A DNA stretch of 33,216 nucleotides from Nemertoderma westbladi (Eukaryota > Xenacoelomorpha > Nemertodermatida > Nemertodermatidae). Where the stretch lies: positions 1 through 33,216 of the forward strand of contig JAUCBJ010002301.1 in assembly GCA_032718475.1 (NCBI GenBank), written 5' to 3'. The translations under genes and the position numbers were made by a program. The first letter of the stretch is position 1, and every line of letters begins with the position of its first letter. A model generated the notes under the pieces. That model ran no database searches. It saw nothing but the letters and a program-made list of their open reading frames with translations, and was not told where the DNA came from. Below, in pieces: positions 9,648 to 21,000 of the stretch.

Positions 9648-12506
9648 CACGAACTTTACCCATGGATTACGAAGTTTAATCGCCCTGGGATCCATATAAA
9701 TCACCTAAATGTTCAAAGTTTGAAAAGTAAATTACAAGAACTGCGGATCATAGCAAGAATGGCAAACTTACACATAATTACTGTTCCTGAGACGTGGTTA
9801 GATGACTCAGTGTCGGACAATGAGATAGAAATATCCGGATACTATGTCACAAGGAAAGACAGAATAGAAAATGGACACGGAGGTGTAGCTATCTGTACGA
9901 AAAATAATCTAACACTGGAACCCTGTGATACACTAAATAATCTGGATATTGAAGGACTGTTTGGTTTTCTCTTACTCCCACAAACACCTAGAAACCTAAT
10001 CGGCTCGGTTTATCGTCCACCATCATCTTCAGTTACACACTTCTTCAACACTCTAGAAACAGGAATTGGAAGCATCGGTGAACTACGCGAAATTTTCATT
10101 CTGGGTAAAGTGAACGTCGATATGTTATCGAATGAACCCAGACAGATTGGGGACAGAAATCTAGTCATTTCTTACTGCAACTCGGTTGGTGCAAAACAGA
10201 TTATCAAGGAGGCCACTCGTGTAACCAACACAGCAGCTACCCTCATAGACCACATCTACACTACATCATTGGCTGACAAGGTTACTGACTATGTTGTTAT
10301 TGAGGTTGGTATCAGCGACCACTACATAGTTCATATAACTAGAAAGAAAGTCAAACCGGACGCAGTTCCTCCTCGTGTAATTAACGCCAGAAGCTATAAG
10401 GAATATTCCCCTGCAGCCGTAGCGAGCAACGATGGTATATCGAATATCAGTCTAATTACTGATGTCGACAACCGTCAACGTCCTCACTACTCAGCTAACT
10501 TCAATACTGGATTCAATAGCCCCAAACAGGGATATAAGAATCAAGACACATTCAGAACCATGGCTTACACCGGAACTTCTACAGCTGATAATAGTAAGGG
10601 ACAAATCATTTTCAAAACTGAAACACAACCGCACTGTCATAAATGAAACCGACTTCAAAAAACAAAGGAACGTTGCCACTAACGCCATCAAAGAGGCTAA
10701 GAAAGCTTACATACGGACCCAAATCGAAAATAACAGGACCGACCACAAAAAGCTATGGAAAACATTAAAGTCCCTAGGAATGCCAGTAAAGAAAACCAAG
10801 TCGTCGGCCATATCAAAAATCCACGATGGCAGAGCTATAGTACACGAACCAAAACAAATTGCTGATACATTTAATACATTCTTTACGTCAATTGCGAAGG
10901 AACTAGTTAACCAGCTGCCCCCGCCATCTGGACGGTTCAGGGAAGATTCGGTTGCGCGGTACTACCAATCGGTGGGAATACAAAGAGATAGGTTCTCTAT
11001 ACAACAAACTACAATCGACGAGGTAGCCGATATCATGTCTAAGCTGAACACTGATAAAAGCCCTGGAATCGATGGACTGCCCGCAAGACTATACAAAGAC
11101 GGCCACAAGGAATTGTCGAAGCCTATCACGCACATTGTTAACGTCTCCATAGCAACAAGTACTTTCCCATCATCCCTGAAACTAGCTAAAGTAACACCTG
11201 TGCACAAAAAGAAAGGCTCACTGATATTGAGAGAAAACCATCGCCCCCTATCCCTACTGCCTATCCTCGCCAAAATTCTAGAACGTGTGGTATATGACCA
11301 GGTCTAGATCAAGCAAAGATCAAGTAAGATCTTATCAAAGCTCCAATCAGGATTCTTTAAAGGATACTCAACCGAAACCTGTTTAATATTTCTAGACAAT
11401 TACATACGAAACGCAGCCGATCTCGGAAAGCTGACAGGAATGATTCTGATAAACCTAAAGAAGGCATTTGATACGGTATACCATGACATCGTTCTAATGA
11501 AACTGAAACATATGGGACTGGACAATTCATCAGTCAACTGGTTTAAATCATATCTATCGAAACGCAGCCAGGTTGTGAGTATCCAGGGTACATCCTCCGA
11601 CAAACTTCCACTCTATGATGGCTTACCCCAGGACGGGATCCTTCCGGTATTGTTATTCCTGTCGCAAATAAACGACTCCGATCAGGCAGTAGACTGTCCG
11701 ACGCCAAAGTTTGCAGACGATCTCGCTCACGTAGCTTCAGAAGAAGATGCCGAGACAATTTCCCAAACGCTTACACGAAATCTCGAAAACACCCAGTCTT
11801 GGCTCATAGACAATCGACTCACGCTACACTTAAGCAAGACAGAAACCATCTTGTTTGGAACGAACCAACGTTTGGCGTCCAGTGCTCCACTAGCAGTCAC
11901 TTGTAACGGGAAACCCATATCGAACCGAACTGTTGTCACATACCTGGGTTGCAAACTAGACCAATCAATGAACGGCGAGTCTATGATCACCGCGATAGTC
12001 AAATAAGGGAATTCTAGATTAAAATTTCTTTACCGATTCTCCGGGGTACTAGACTACAACCTACGTCGCCTACTATGTAACGCGCTGATACAGCCACTCA
12101 TGGACTATGCTGCTGCTGTCTGCTTCTACTCACTCAGCTCAATCTGGCGCAACAAGCTTGAGGCACTGCAGCGGAAGTGCATTCGATATTGCTTATCTTT
12201 AGAGGACCGCAGCCACATCTATCCATCGCACTACAAAACCATAAACTGGCTACCAATAGAATATCGGGTGCAACAAAATCTGGTAACTCTTATGTACAAG
12301 ACCCAGTGCGAAACCTCACCGAGTTACATCCAAGATATGGTTAACTTCAATAAAAACACGCGATCAACACGAACCCCGAGAACAAAAGCATCGATCCCCC
12401 ATAAGAATACTAAATTCGCACAGAACTCATTTGAATATCGAGGCCCAGCGTTCTGGAACGCCCTACCGAACTGTGTAACCGAGGCAACGACACTAGAGTC
12501 TTTTAA

Positions 12507-14040
12507 CCCTATTAGTACCGGGCTATAAAATGCTGTACAAATACCGGGGGTCATATTGACCCCTCCCTCTAAAATCTACAAATATTAACGAAAACGTCTG
12601 ATTTTTTTGTTTGTACGTAGGTATCACTAGTCTGGATCCGACCGAAAAAAAAATTTTCGAAAAAATGTACTGCGGTGGTAATATTGCAGCACCAAAATTA
12701 CAAGTAGTGCACAATTTTCACAAAATTTGAAAGTTACATTTTTCGGCTAATTGTTTTTCAATACAGGTTTTCTGGGGCGCAAAATACATTGGAAAATATT
12801 TAAAAATGATATGATTACCATAAATGGCTGTTTAGTTCTCTATGAGTAGGAAAAAAATGAAAAAAACAAGTAACCAGCATTTTTCAGTTAGAACACAAAA
12901 TTTTTAATTCACTTATACGATGCTATAAATTCACATTTTCAGGTTTTCTAGGGCGCTGATTCTAATGGAATACATTTCCAATATGCCAGATCATTGCTAC
13001 TTGTATTTTTCGGCATAATTTGGCAAATTTTGGTGCTAGCACCAAATTTCGTACCCATCACCAAAAAGTACAAGTTTGCGATGTCCAGTGCTGTTTTTAT
13101 TGATTCCATCGGATTCAGGACCCTCATAAACACGTATAACGCAAGAAACAAGATGATACTATCTACTGATCAATTTACTCATTTTCCAAAATTTGGTGCT
13201 GGCACAACAATTTTCACCCACCGGCGAAAAATACAAGTTTGAAAACTCTTATGAAATTTTTACTGATTCCATTGAATTCAGAACCATAACAAACCCGTAT
13301 AACGCATGAAACAAGATGACACAATCAATTGATATATTTGATGGTTTTCAAATTTTGGTGCTAGCACCACATTTTGCACCCACTTCCGAAAAATACAAGT
13401 TTGAGATGTCTAGTTCGATAAGTATATATTCCATTGAATTCAGAACAGCCATAAACCTCTAAAATGCAAGAAATAAATTGTCACAAGCAATTTCATCTAT
13501 TGAATTTGAATATTGAATGGATTTTCAAAATTTCGTGCTAGCACCAAAATTTGTACACAGCACCAAAAAATACAAGTTTGATACCCTTGGTTCAACTCGT
13601 ATATATTTCATCGATACCAGTACCCCAAAAAACCCCAATTGCGTAAAAAAGAAGTTTCAAACAATCAATTTACAAAATTGACATATTTCAAAATTTGGTG
13701 TTGTCACCAAAATTTGGCACCCGCCGAAAAAAACAAGTTTGAAATTTCTAAAATAATTTATATGAATTCCATCCAATTGCTAACACCAAAAAACCGGTAT
13801 AATTCAAAAATAGAGATGTTACAAATCATATTTAATGAAATGTAATTTTCAAAAAAACGTCTCAAAAAAAGTGCCAAAAGTAGGGTTAAAAAATGGTGCT
13901 ATAACTCGAAAACTACCCATATTTTTGAAAACGGTTTTCACTACTAGGAAGACAATAAATTTTTAGGAAAAGTCATAAAATTTCAGATTCCCAACTGCGT
14001 TTGTTTCAGAATTATAATAAATTCCGCGGGTTTAATAGGG
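12507..14040. mobile_element. Non-autonomous piggyBac-like element inserted at TTAA
   Basis: It is flanked by TTAA on both sides (12503-12506 and 14041-14044). Its ends are inverted: CCCTATTA at 12507-12514 against TAATAGGG at 14033-14040, with weaker pairing further in (TACCGGG against CCGCGGG). Removing it with one TTAA restores the LINE reading frame exactly, which is independent support for the boundaries. It is 1,534 bp, AT-rich and has no transposase frame. A subterminal palindrome GGGGTCATATTGACCCC lies at 12547-12563, and the right half consists of ~162-bp repeats. TTAA targeting and CCC ends are known for piggyBac; the source transposase is not here. Confidence 0.85.
12990..13840. 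repeat. Five degenerate ~162-bp tandem units with a central palindrome
   Basis: The anchor TACAAGTTTG recurs at 13069, 13232, 13394, 13571 and (as AACAAGTTTG) 13732, spacings of 163, 162, 177 and 161. Each unit holds a version of TTTGGTGCTAGCACCAAA, a perfect 18-base palindrome in the first unit (about 13029-13046) and decayed in the others. At about 12998 the flanking CTTGTATTTTTCGG is the reverse complement of the CCGAAAAATACAAG found in later units, so the left edge is an inverted copy. It lies entirely inside the piggyBac-like element. Confidence 0.8.
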
Positions 14041-14121
14041 TTAAACACCAAGTAAAACGCCATTACTTAAATAGTCTAACCGACGCATGAATCACAATTA
14101 CTTGCACACTATTAACCCACC

Positions 14122-14795
14122 TAGTTCATAAACATGCATCGCAGTTCTTTTACTAAGTTTGTTTTTTACCTTTATTTATTTAAATACTTGACAGAATTTT
14201 TGATAGAAAATTGACAGAAAAATTTTAAGTAACAAGTTTTAAATTATCCCATCTATAACCATTTTTTAATTAAAGCACTGACCATTTCATTTGTGTATTT
14301 TTATTTGTAGTCTTGAATTTAATTTTATTGCTTCCCCAACAATTATACATATACAATCTTATTAGTAGTCCACAAACAATGCATCGCAGTTCTTTTACTA
14401 AGTTTGTTTTTTTATATTTATTTTATCTAAATATTTGACAATTTTAAGTAACAAATTTCAAATTATCCCATCCATAACCATTTTTAGATTAAAGCACTGA
14501 CCATTTTATTTGTGTATTTTTATCTATAGTCTTGAATTTAATTTTTATTGCTTCCCCAACAACTATACAATCTCATTAGTAGTTCATAAACAATGCAACA
14601 AGCAATGCAACAACCTAGCAGCTCTTTTACTAAGTTTGTTTAGTAATTTTTTTTTAGTTATTGTTATTGTCTAGTTATTTTTATCTTTATCTAAATATTT
14701 GACAATTAACCATTTTTAGATTAAGCACTGACCACTTTATTTGTGTATTCTAATCTGTAGTCCTAAATTTAATTGTATTACTTCCCCGACTATTT
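14122..14795. repeat. Three ~235-bp tandem repeats in the LINE 3' UTR
   Basis: The anchor GCAGTTCTTTTACTAAGTTTG occurs near 14141 and 14386, and as GCAGCTCTTTTACTAAG near 14618. The units also share the AAAGCACTGACCA and GCTTCCCCAAC blocks. They follow the restored stop codon of the LINE and precede its 3' stem-loop. The third copy is shortened. Repeats in the 3' UTR occur in some LINEs; whether they belong to the consensus of this family cannot be told from one copy. Confidence 0.85.
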
Positions 14796-14818
14796 TACCT
14801 AAAACATTATTGCATAGC

Positions 14819-14857
14819 GGGGACCCACATGGAAACGAGGTCCGCCTCATGTGGCTA
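14819..14857 (+). other. Predicted 3' stem-loop of the LINE
   Basis: CCACAT pairs with ATGTGG, and inside it GAGG-TCCG-CCTC forms a tetraloop stem, with an asymmetric bulge between the two stems. Stem-loops close to the 3' end are known recognition elements for the reverse transcriptase of several LINE clades. That this one serves that role is inference. Confidence 0.65.
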
Positions 14858-14866
14858 TCCCATTAA

Positions 14867-15031
14867 GTGACAATTTTATCGATATCTCGCGCAAGATGTA
14901 CTGTTCATATATTTTTCATACCATAATGATTATAATTCATAACAAAAATATCTCGTACTGTATCTATAACAATTGTATGGTTGCTAACGGTCTATACAAA
15001 CTTAAATGTTATATATTATGTGTCCCGTCAC
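14867..15031. mobile_element. 165-bp insertion flanked by TAA in the LINE tail
   Basis: The segment begins GTGAC and ends GTCAC, an inverted five-base match, and is bounded by TAA at 14864-14866 and 15032-15034. Removing it with one TAA joins CCCATTAA to TAAATCAATATC, a natural-looking LINE 3' end. A three-base TAA/TWA duplication is typical of PIF/Harbinger-type elements, but the terminal repeats are too short for a firm class. Confidence 0.55.
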
Positions 15032-15060
15032 TAATAAATCAATATCAATATCAATATCAC

Positions 15061-18000
15061 CCTTATGGCGATTGGAGTTCCTACTCCCCTTGCAACGATG
15101 GGAGTTCCTACACCCCTTGCAACGATGGGAGTTCCTACTCCCATATGTGACGATGGGAGTTCCTACTCCCCTTTGTGACGATGGGAGTTCCTACTCCCCT
15201 TGCAACGATGGGAGTTCCTACTCCCCTTGCAACGATGGGAGTTCCTACTCCCCTTTGTGACGATGGGAGTTCCTACTCCCCTTGCAACGATGGGAGTTCC
15301 TACTCCCCTTGCAACGATGGGAGTTCCTACTCCCCTTTGTGACGATGGGAGTTCCTACTCCCCTTGCAACGATGGGAGTTCCTACTCCACTTTGTGACGA
15401 TGGGAGTTCCTACTCTCCTTGTGACGATGGGAGTTCCTACTCCCCTTGTGACGATGGGAGTTCCTACTCCCCTTGCAAAAATGGGAGTTTCTACTCCCCT
15501 TGCAAAAATGGGAGTTTCTACTCCCCTTGCAACGATGGGAGTTCCTACTCCCCTTGTTACGATGGGAGTTCCTACTCCCCTTGCAAAAATGGGAGTTTCT
15601 ACTCCCCTTGCAAAAATGGGAGTTTCTACTCCCCTTGCAACGATGGGAGTTCCTACTCCCCTTGTTACGATGGGAGTTCCTACTCCCCTTGCAAAAATGG
15701 GAGTCTCTACTCCCCTTGTGACGATGGGAGTTCCTACTCCCCTTGCAACGGTGGGAGTTTCTACTCCCCTTGTGACGATGGGAGTTCCTACTCCCCTTGC
15801 AACGATGGGAGTTCCTACTCCCCTTTGTGACGATGGGAGTTCCTACTCTCCTTGTGACGATGGGAGTACCTACTCCCCTTGTGACGATGGGAGTTCCTAC
15901 TCCCCTTGTGACGATGGGAGTTCCTACTCCCCTTGCAACGATGGGAGTTCCTACTCCCCTTTGTGACGATGGGAGTTCCTACTCCCCTTTGTGACGATGG
16001 GAGTTCCTACTCTCCTTGTGACGATGGGAGTTCCTACTCCCCTTGCAACGATGGGAGTTCCTACTCCCCTTGTGACGATGGGAGTTCCTACTCCCCTTGC
16101 AACGATGGGAGTTCCAACTCCCCTTGCAACGATGGGAGTTCCTACTCCCCTTGCAACGATGGGAGTTCCTACTCCCCTTGCAACGGTGGGAGTTTCTACT
16201 CCCCTTGTTACGACTGGAGTTTCTACTCCCCTTGCAACGATGGGAGTTCCTACTCCCCTTGCAACGATGGGAGTTCCTACTCCCCTTGCAACGGTGAGAG
16301 TTTCTACTCCCCTTGCAACGATGGGAGTTCCTACTCCCCTTGTGACGATGGGAGTTCCTACTCCCCTTGCAACGATGGGAGTTCCTACTCCCCTTGCAAC
16401 GATGGGAGTTCCTACTCCCCTTGTGACGATGGGAGTTCCTACTCCCCTTGCAACGATGGGAGTTCCTACTCCCCTTGTGACGATGGGAGTTCCTTCTCCC
16501 CTTGCAACGATGGGAGTTCCTACTCCCCTTGCAACGATGGGAGTTCCTACTCCCCTTTGTGACGATGGGAGTTCCTACTCTCCTTGTGACGATGGGAATT
16601 CCTACTCCCCTTGCAACGATGGGAGTTCCTACTCCCCTTGTGACGATGGGAGTTCCTACTCCCCTTGCAACGACTAGAGTTCCTACTCCCCTTGCAACGA
16701 TGGGAGTTCCTACTCCCCTTGTGACGATGGGAGTTCCTACTCCCCTTGTGACGATGGGAGTTCCTACTCCCCTTGTGACGATGGGAGTTCCTACTCCCCT
16801 TGTGACGATGGGAGTTCCTACTCCCCTTGCAACGATGGGAGTTCCTACTCCCCTTGCAACGGTGGGAGTTTCTACTCCCCTTGTTACGACTGGAGTTCCT
16901 ACTCCCCTTGTGACGATGGGAGTTCCTACTCCCCTTGTGACGATGGGAGTTCCAACTCCCCTTGCAACGATGGGAGTTCCTACTCCCCTTGTGACGATGG
17001 GAGTTCCAACTCCCCTTGTGACGATGGGTGTTCCAACTCCCCTTGCAACGATGGGAGTTCCTACTCCCCTTGTGACGATGGGAGTTCCAACTCCCCTTGC
17101 AACGATGGGAGTTCCTACTCCCCTTGTGACGATGGGAGTTCCTACTCCCCTTGTGACGATGGGAGTTCCTACTCCCCTTGTGACGATGGGAGTTCCTACT
17201 CCCCTTGTGACGATGGGAGTTTCTACTCCCCTTGCAACGATGGGAGTTCATACTCCCCTTGTGACGATGGGAGTTCCTACTCCCCTTGCAACGATGGGAG
17301 TTCCTACTCCCCTTGTTACGACTGGAGTTCCTACTCCCCTTGCAACGATGGGAGTTCCTACTCCCCTTGTGACGATGGGAGTTCCTACTCCCCTTGTTAC
17401 GACTGGAGTTCCTACTCCCCTTGCAACGATGGGAGTTCCTACTCCCCTTGCAACGATGGGAGTTCCTACTCCCCTTGCAACGATGGGAGTTCCTACTCCC
17501 CTTGTGACGATGGGAGTTCCTACTCCCCTTGTGACGACTGGAGTTCCTACTCCCCTTGCAACGATGGGAGTTCCTACTCCCCTTGCAACGATGGGAGTTC
17601 CTACTCCCCTTGTGACGACTGGAGTTCCTACTCCCCTTGCAACGACTGGAGTTCCTACTCCCCTCTGTGACGATGGGAGTTCCTACTCTCCTTGTGACGA
17701 TGGGAGTTCCTACTCCCCTTGCAACGATGGGAGTTCCTACTCCCCTTGCAACGGTGGGAGTTTCTACTCCCCTTGCAACGATGGGAGTTCCTACTCCCCT
17801 TGTGACGATGGGAGTTCCTACTCCCCTTGTGACGATGGGAGTTTCTACTCCCCTTGCAACGATGGGAGTTCCTACTCCCCTTGGGATGATGGGAGTTCCT
17901 ACTCCCCTTGCAACGATGGGAGTTCCTACTCCCCTTGCAACGATGGGAGTTCCTACTCCCCTTGTGACGATGGGAGTTTCTACTCCCCTTGCAACGATGG

Positions 18001-21000
18001 GAGTTTCTACTCCCCTTACAACGATGGGAGTTCCTACTCCCCTTGCAACGACTGGAGTTCCTACTCCCCTCTGTGACGATGGGAGTTCCTACTCTCCTTG
18101 TGACGATGGGAGTTCCTACTCCCCTTGCAACGATGGGAGTTCCTACTCCCCTTGCAACGGTGGGAGTTTCTACTCCCCTTGCAACGATGGGAGTTCCTAC
18201 TCCCCTTGTGACGATGGGAGTTCCTACTCCCCTTGTGACGATGGGAGTTTCTACTCCCCTTGCAACGATGGGAGTTCCTACTCCCCTTGGGATGATGGGA
18301 GTTCCTACTCCCCTTGCAACGATGGGAGTTCCTACTCCCCTTGCAACGGTGGGAGTTTCTACTCCCCTTGCAACGATGGGAGTTCCTACTCCCCTTGTGA
18401 CGATGGGAGTTCCTACTCCCCTTGTGACGATGGGAGTTTCTACTCCCCTTGCAACGATGGGAGTTTCTACTCCCCTTACAACGATGGGAGTTCCTACTCC
18501 CCTTGTGACGATGGGAGTTCCTACTCCCCTTGTGACGATGGGAGTTTCTACTCCCCTTGTTACGACTGGAGTTCCTACTCCCCTTGCAACGATGGGAGTT
18601 CCTACTCCCCTTGTGACGATGGGAGTTCCTACTCCCCTTGTGACGATGGGAGTTCCTACTCCCCTTGTGACGATGGGAGTTCCTACTCCCCTTGCAACGA
18701 TGGGAGTTCCTACTCCCCTTGTGACGATGGGAGTTCCTTCTCCCCTTGCAACGATGGGAGTTCCTACTCCCCTTGCAACGATGGGAGTTCCTACTCCCCT
18801 TTGTGACGATGGGAGTTCCTACTCTCCTTGTGACGATGGGAGTTCCTACTCCCCTTGCAACGATGGGAGTTCCTACTCCCCTTGTGACGATGGGAGTTCC
18901 TACTCCCCTTGCAACGACTAGAGTTCCTACTCCCCTTGCAACGATGGGAGTTCCTACTCCCCTTGTGACGATGGGAGTTCCTACTCCCCTTGTGACGATG
19001 GGAGTTCCTACTCCCCTTGTGACGATGGGAGTTCCTACTCCCCTTGCAACGATGGGAGTTCCTACTCCCCTTGCAACGGTGGGAGTTTCTACTCCCCTTG
19101 TTACGACTGGAGTTCCTACTCCCCTTGTGACGATGGGAGTTCCTACTCCCCTTGTGACGATGGGAGTTCCAACTCCCCTTGCAACGATGGGAGTTCCTAC
19201 TCCCCTTGTGACGATGGGAGTTCCAACTCCCCTTGTGACGATGGGAGTTCCAACTCCCCTTGCAACGATGGGAGTTCCTACTCCCCTTGTGACGATGGGA
19301 GTTCCAACTCCCCTTGCAACGATGGGAGTTCCTACTCCCCTTGTGACGATGGGAGTTCCTACTCCCCTTGTGACGATGGGAGTTCCTACTCCCCTTGTGA
19401 CGATGGGAGTTCCTACTCCCCTTGTGACGATGGGAGTTTCTACTCCCCTTGCAACGATGGGAGTTCCTACTCCCCTTGTGACGATGGGAGTTCCTACTCC
19501 CCTTGCAACGATGGGAGTTCCTACTCCCCTTGTTACGACTGGAGTTCCTACTCCCCTTGCAACGATGGGAGTTCCTACTCCCCTTGTGACGATGGGAGTT
19601 CCTACTCCCCTTGCAACGATGGGAGTTTCTACTCCCCGTGTGACGATGGGAGTTCCTACTCCCCTTGCAACGGTGGGAGTTTCTACTCCCCTTGTTACGA
19701 CTGGAGTTTCTACTCCCCTTGCAACGATGGGAGTTCCTACTCCCCTTGCAACGATGGGAGTTCCTACTCCCCTTGCAACGGTGGGAGTTTCTACTCCCCT
19801 TGCAACGATGGGAGTTCCTACTCCCCTTGTGACGATGGGAGTTCCTACTCCCCTTGCAACGATGGGAGTTCCTACTCCCCTTGCAACGATGGGAGTTCCT
19901 ACTCCCCTTGTGACGATGGGAGTTCCTACTCCCCTTGCAACGATGGGAGTTCCTACTCCCCTTGTGACGATGGGAGTTCCTACTCCCCTTGCAACGATGG
20001 GAGTTCCTACTCCCCTTGCAACGATGGGAGTTCCTACTCCCCTCTGTGACGATGGGAGTTCCTACTCTCCTTGTGACGATGGGAGTTCCTACTCCCCTTG
20101 CAACGATGGGAGTTCCTACTCCCCTTGTGACGATGGGAGTTCCTACTCCCCTTGTGACGACTGGAGTTCCTACTCCCCTTGCAACGATGGGAGTTCCTAC
20201 TCCCCTTGCAACGATGGGAGTTCCTACTCCCCTTGTGACGACTGGAGTTCCTACTCCCCTTGCAACGACTGGAGTTCCTACTCCCCTTGTGACGATCGGA
20301 GTTCCTACTCCCCTTGTGACGATGGGAGTTTCTACTCCCCTTGCAACGATGGGAGTTCCTACTCCCCTTGTGACGATGGGAGTTCCTGCTCCCCTTGCAA
20401 CGATGGGAGTTCCTACTCCCCTTGCAACGATGGGAGTTCCTACTCCCCTTGCAACGGAGGGAGTTTCTACTCCCCTTGCAACGATGGGAGTTCCTACTCC
20501 CCTTGTGACGATGGGAGTTCCTACTCCCCTTGTGACGATGGGAGTTTCTACTCCCCTTGCAACGATGGGAGTTTCTACTCCCCTTGCAACGATGGGAGTT
20601 CCTACTCCCCTTGTGACGATGGGAGTTCCTACTCCCCTTGTGACGATGGGAGTTTCTACTCCCCTTGTTACGACTGGAGTTCCTACTCCCCTTGCAACGA
20701 TGGGAGTTCCTACTCCCCTTGTGACGATGGGAGTTCCTACTCCCCTTGTGACGATGGGAGTTCCTACTCCCCTTGTGACGATGGGAGTTCCTACTCCCCT
20801 TGCAACGATGGGAGTTCCTACTCCCCTTGTGACGATGGGAGTTCCTACTCCCCTTGCAACGGTGGGAGTTTCTACTCCCCTTGTTACGACTGGAGTTCCT
20901 ACTCCCCTTGCAACGATGGGAGTTCCTACTCCCCTTGTGACGATGGGAGTTCCTACTCCCCTTGCAACGATGGGAGTTCCTACTCCCCTTTGTGACGATG

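Larger units (their letters stand above)
9660..14090 (+). pseudogene. LINE ORF2: endonuclease and reverse transcriptase, broken
   Basis: The APE-type endonuclease runs from about 9690 to 10345. N at 9708 (LNVQSL), E at 9789 (ETWL) and D at 10317 (SDH) are kept, but the usual GDFN motif reads GKVN (Lys codon 10107), which should abolish nicking. A frameshift near 10450-10465 moves the reading to the frame that carries the reverse transcriptase. That frame then has two in-frame stops, TAG at 11305-11307 and TAA at 12004-12006. The catalytic FADD is intact at 11710-11721; the block just before it (around 11625-11670), normally Gly-rich and followed by a LLF segment, is altered. The C-terminal region with FWNALP (about 12452) is interrupted by the insertion at 12507-14040. 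The frame resumes in phase at 14045 and ends at TGA 14088-14090. The element is dead but only lightly decayed, so it is fairly young. Confidence 0.9.
9650..15060 (+). mobile_element. Non-LTR retrotransposon (CR1/L2/Daphne-like LINE) with two nested insertions
   Basis: The order is endonuclease, reverse transcriptase, C-terminal region, 3' UTR with tandem repeats, 3' stem-loop and a short-repeat tail, as in the Jockey/CR1 group of LINEs. The 5' boundary is unclear because the 30-bp array runs into the coding frame. The 3' end is the TCAATATCAATATCAATATC tail at about 15040-15059, directly followed by the 27-bp array. Two later insertions split the element: a TTAA-flanked one at 12507-14040 and a TAA-flanked one at 14867-15031. 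Clade placement is by motif style only. Confidence 0.85.

Noticed and set aside
8655-9704. 349-codon Arg/Trp/Cys-rich frame on the minus strand across the 30-bp array
   Set aside because: It is the mirror of a repeat whose period is a multiple of three, with no family match or flanking gene structure.
12503-12515. TTAACCCTATTA as a telomere-like remnant
   Set aside because: It is not an exact telomeric repeat and is explained by a TTAA target site plus the CCCTATTA terminal repeat, mirrored at 14033-14044.
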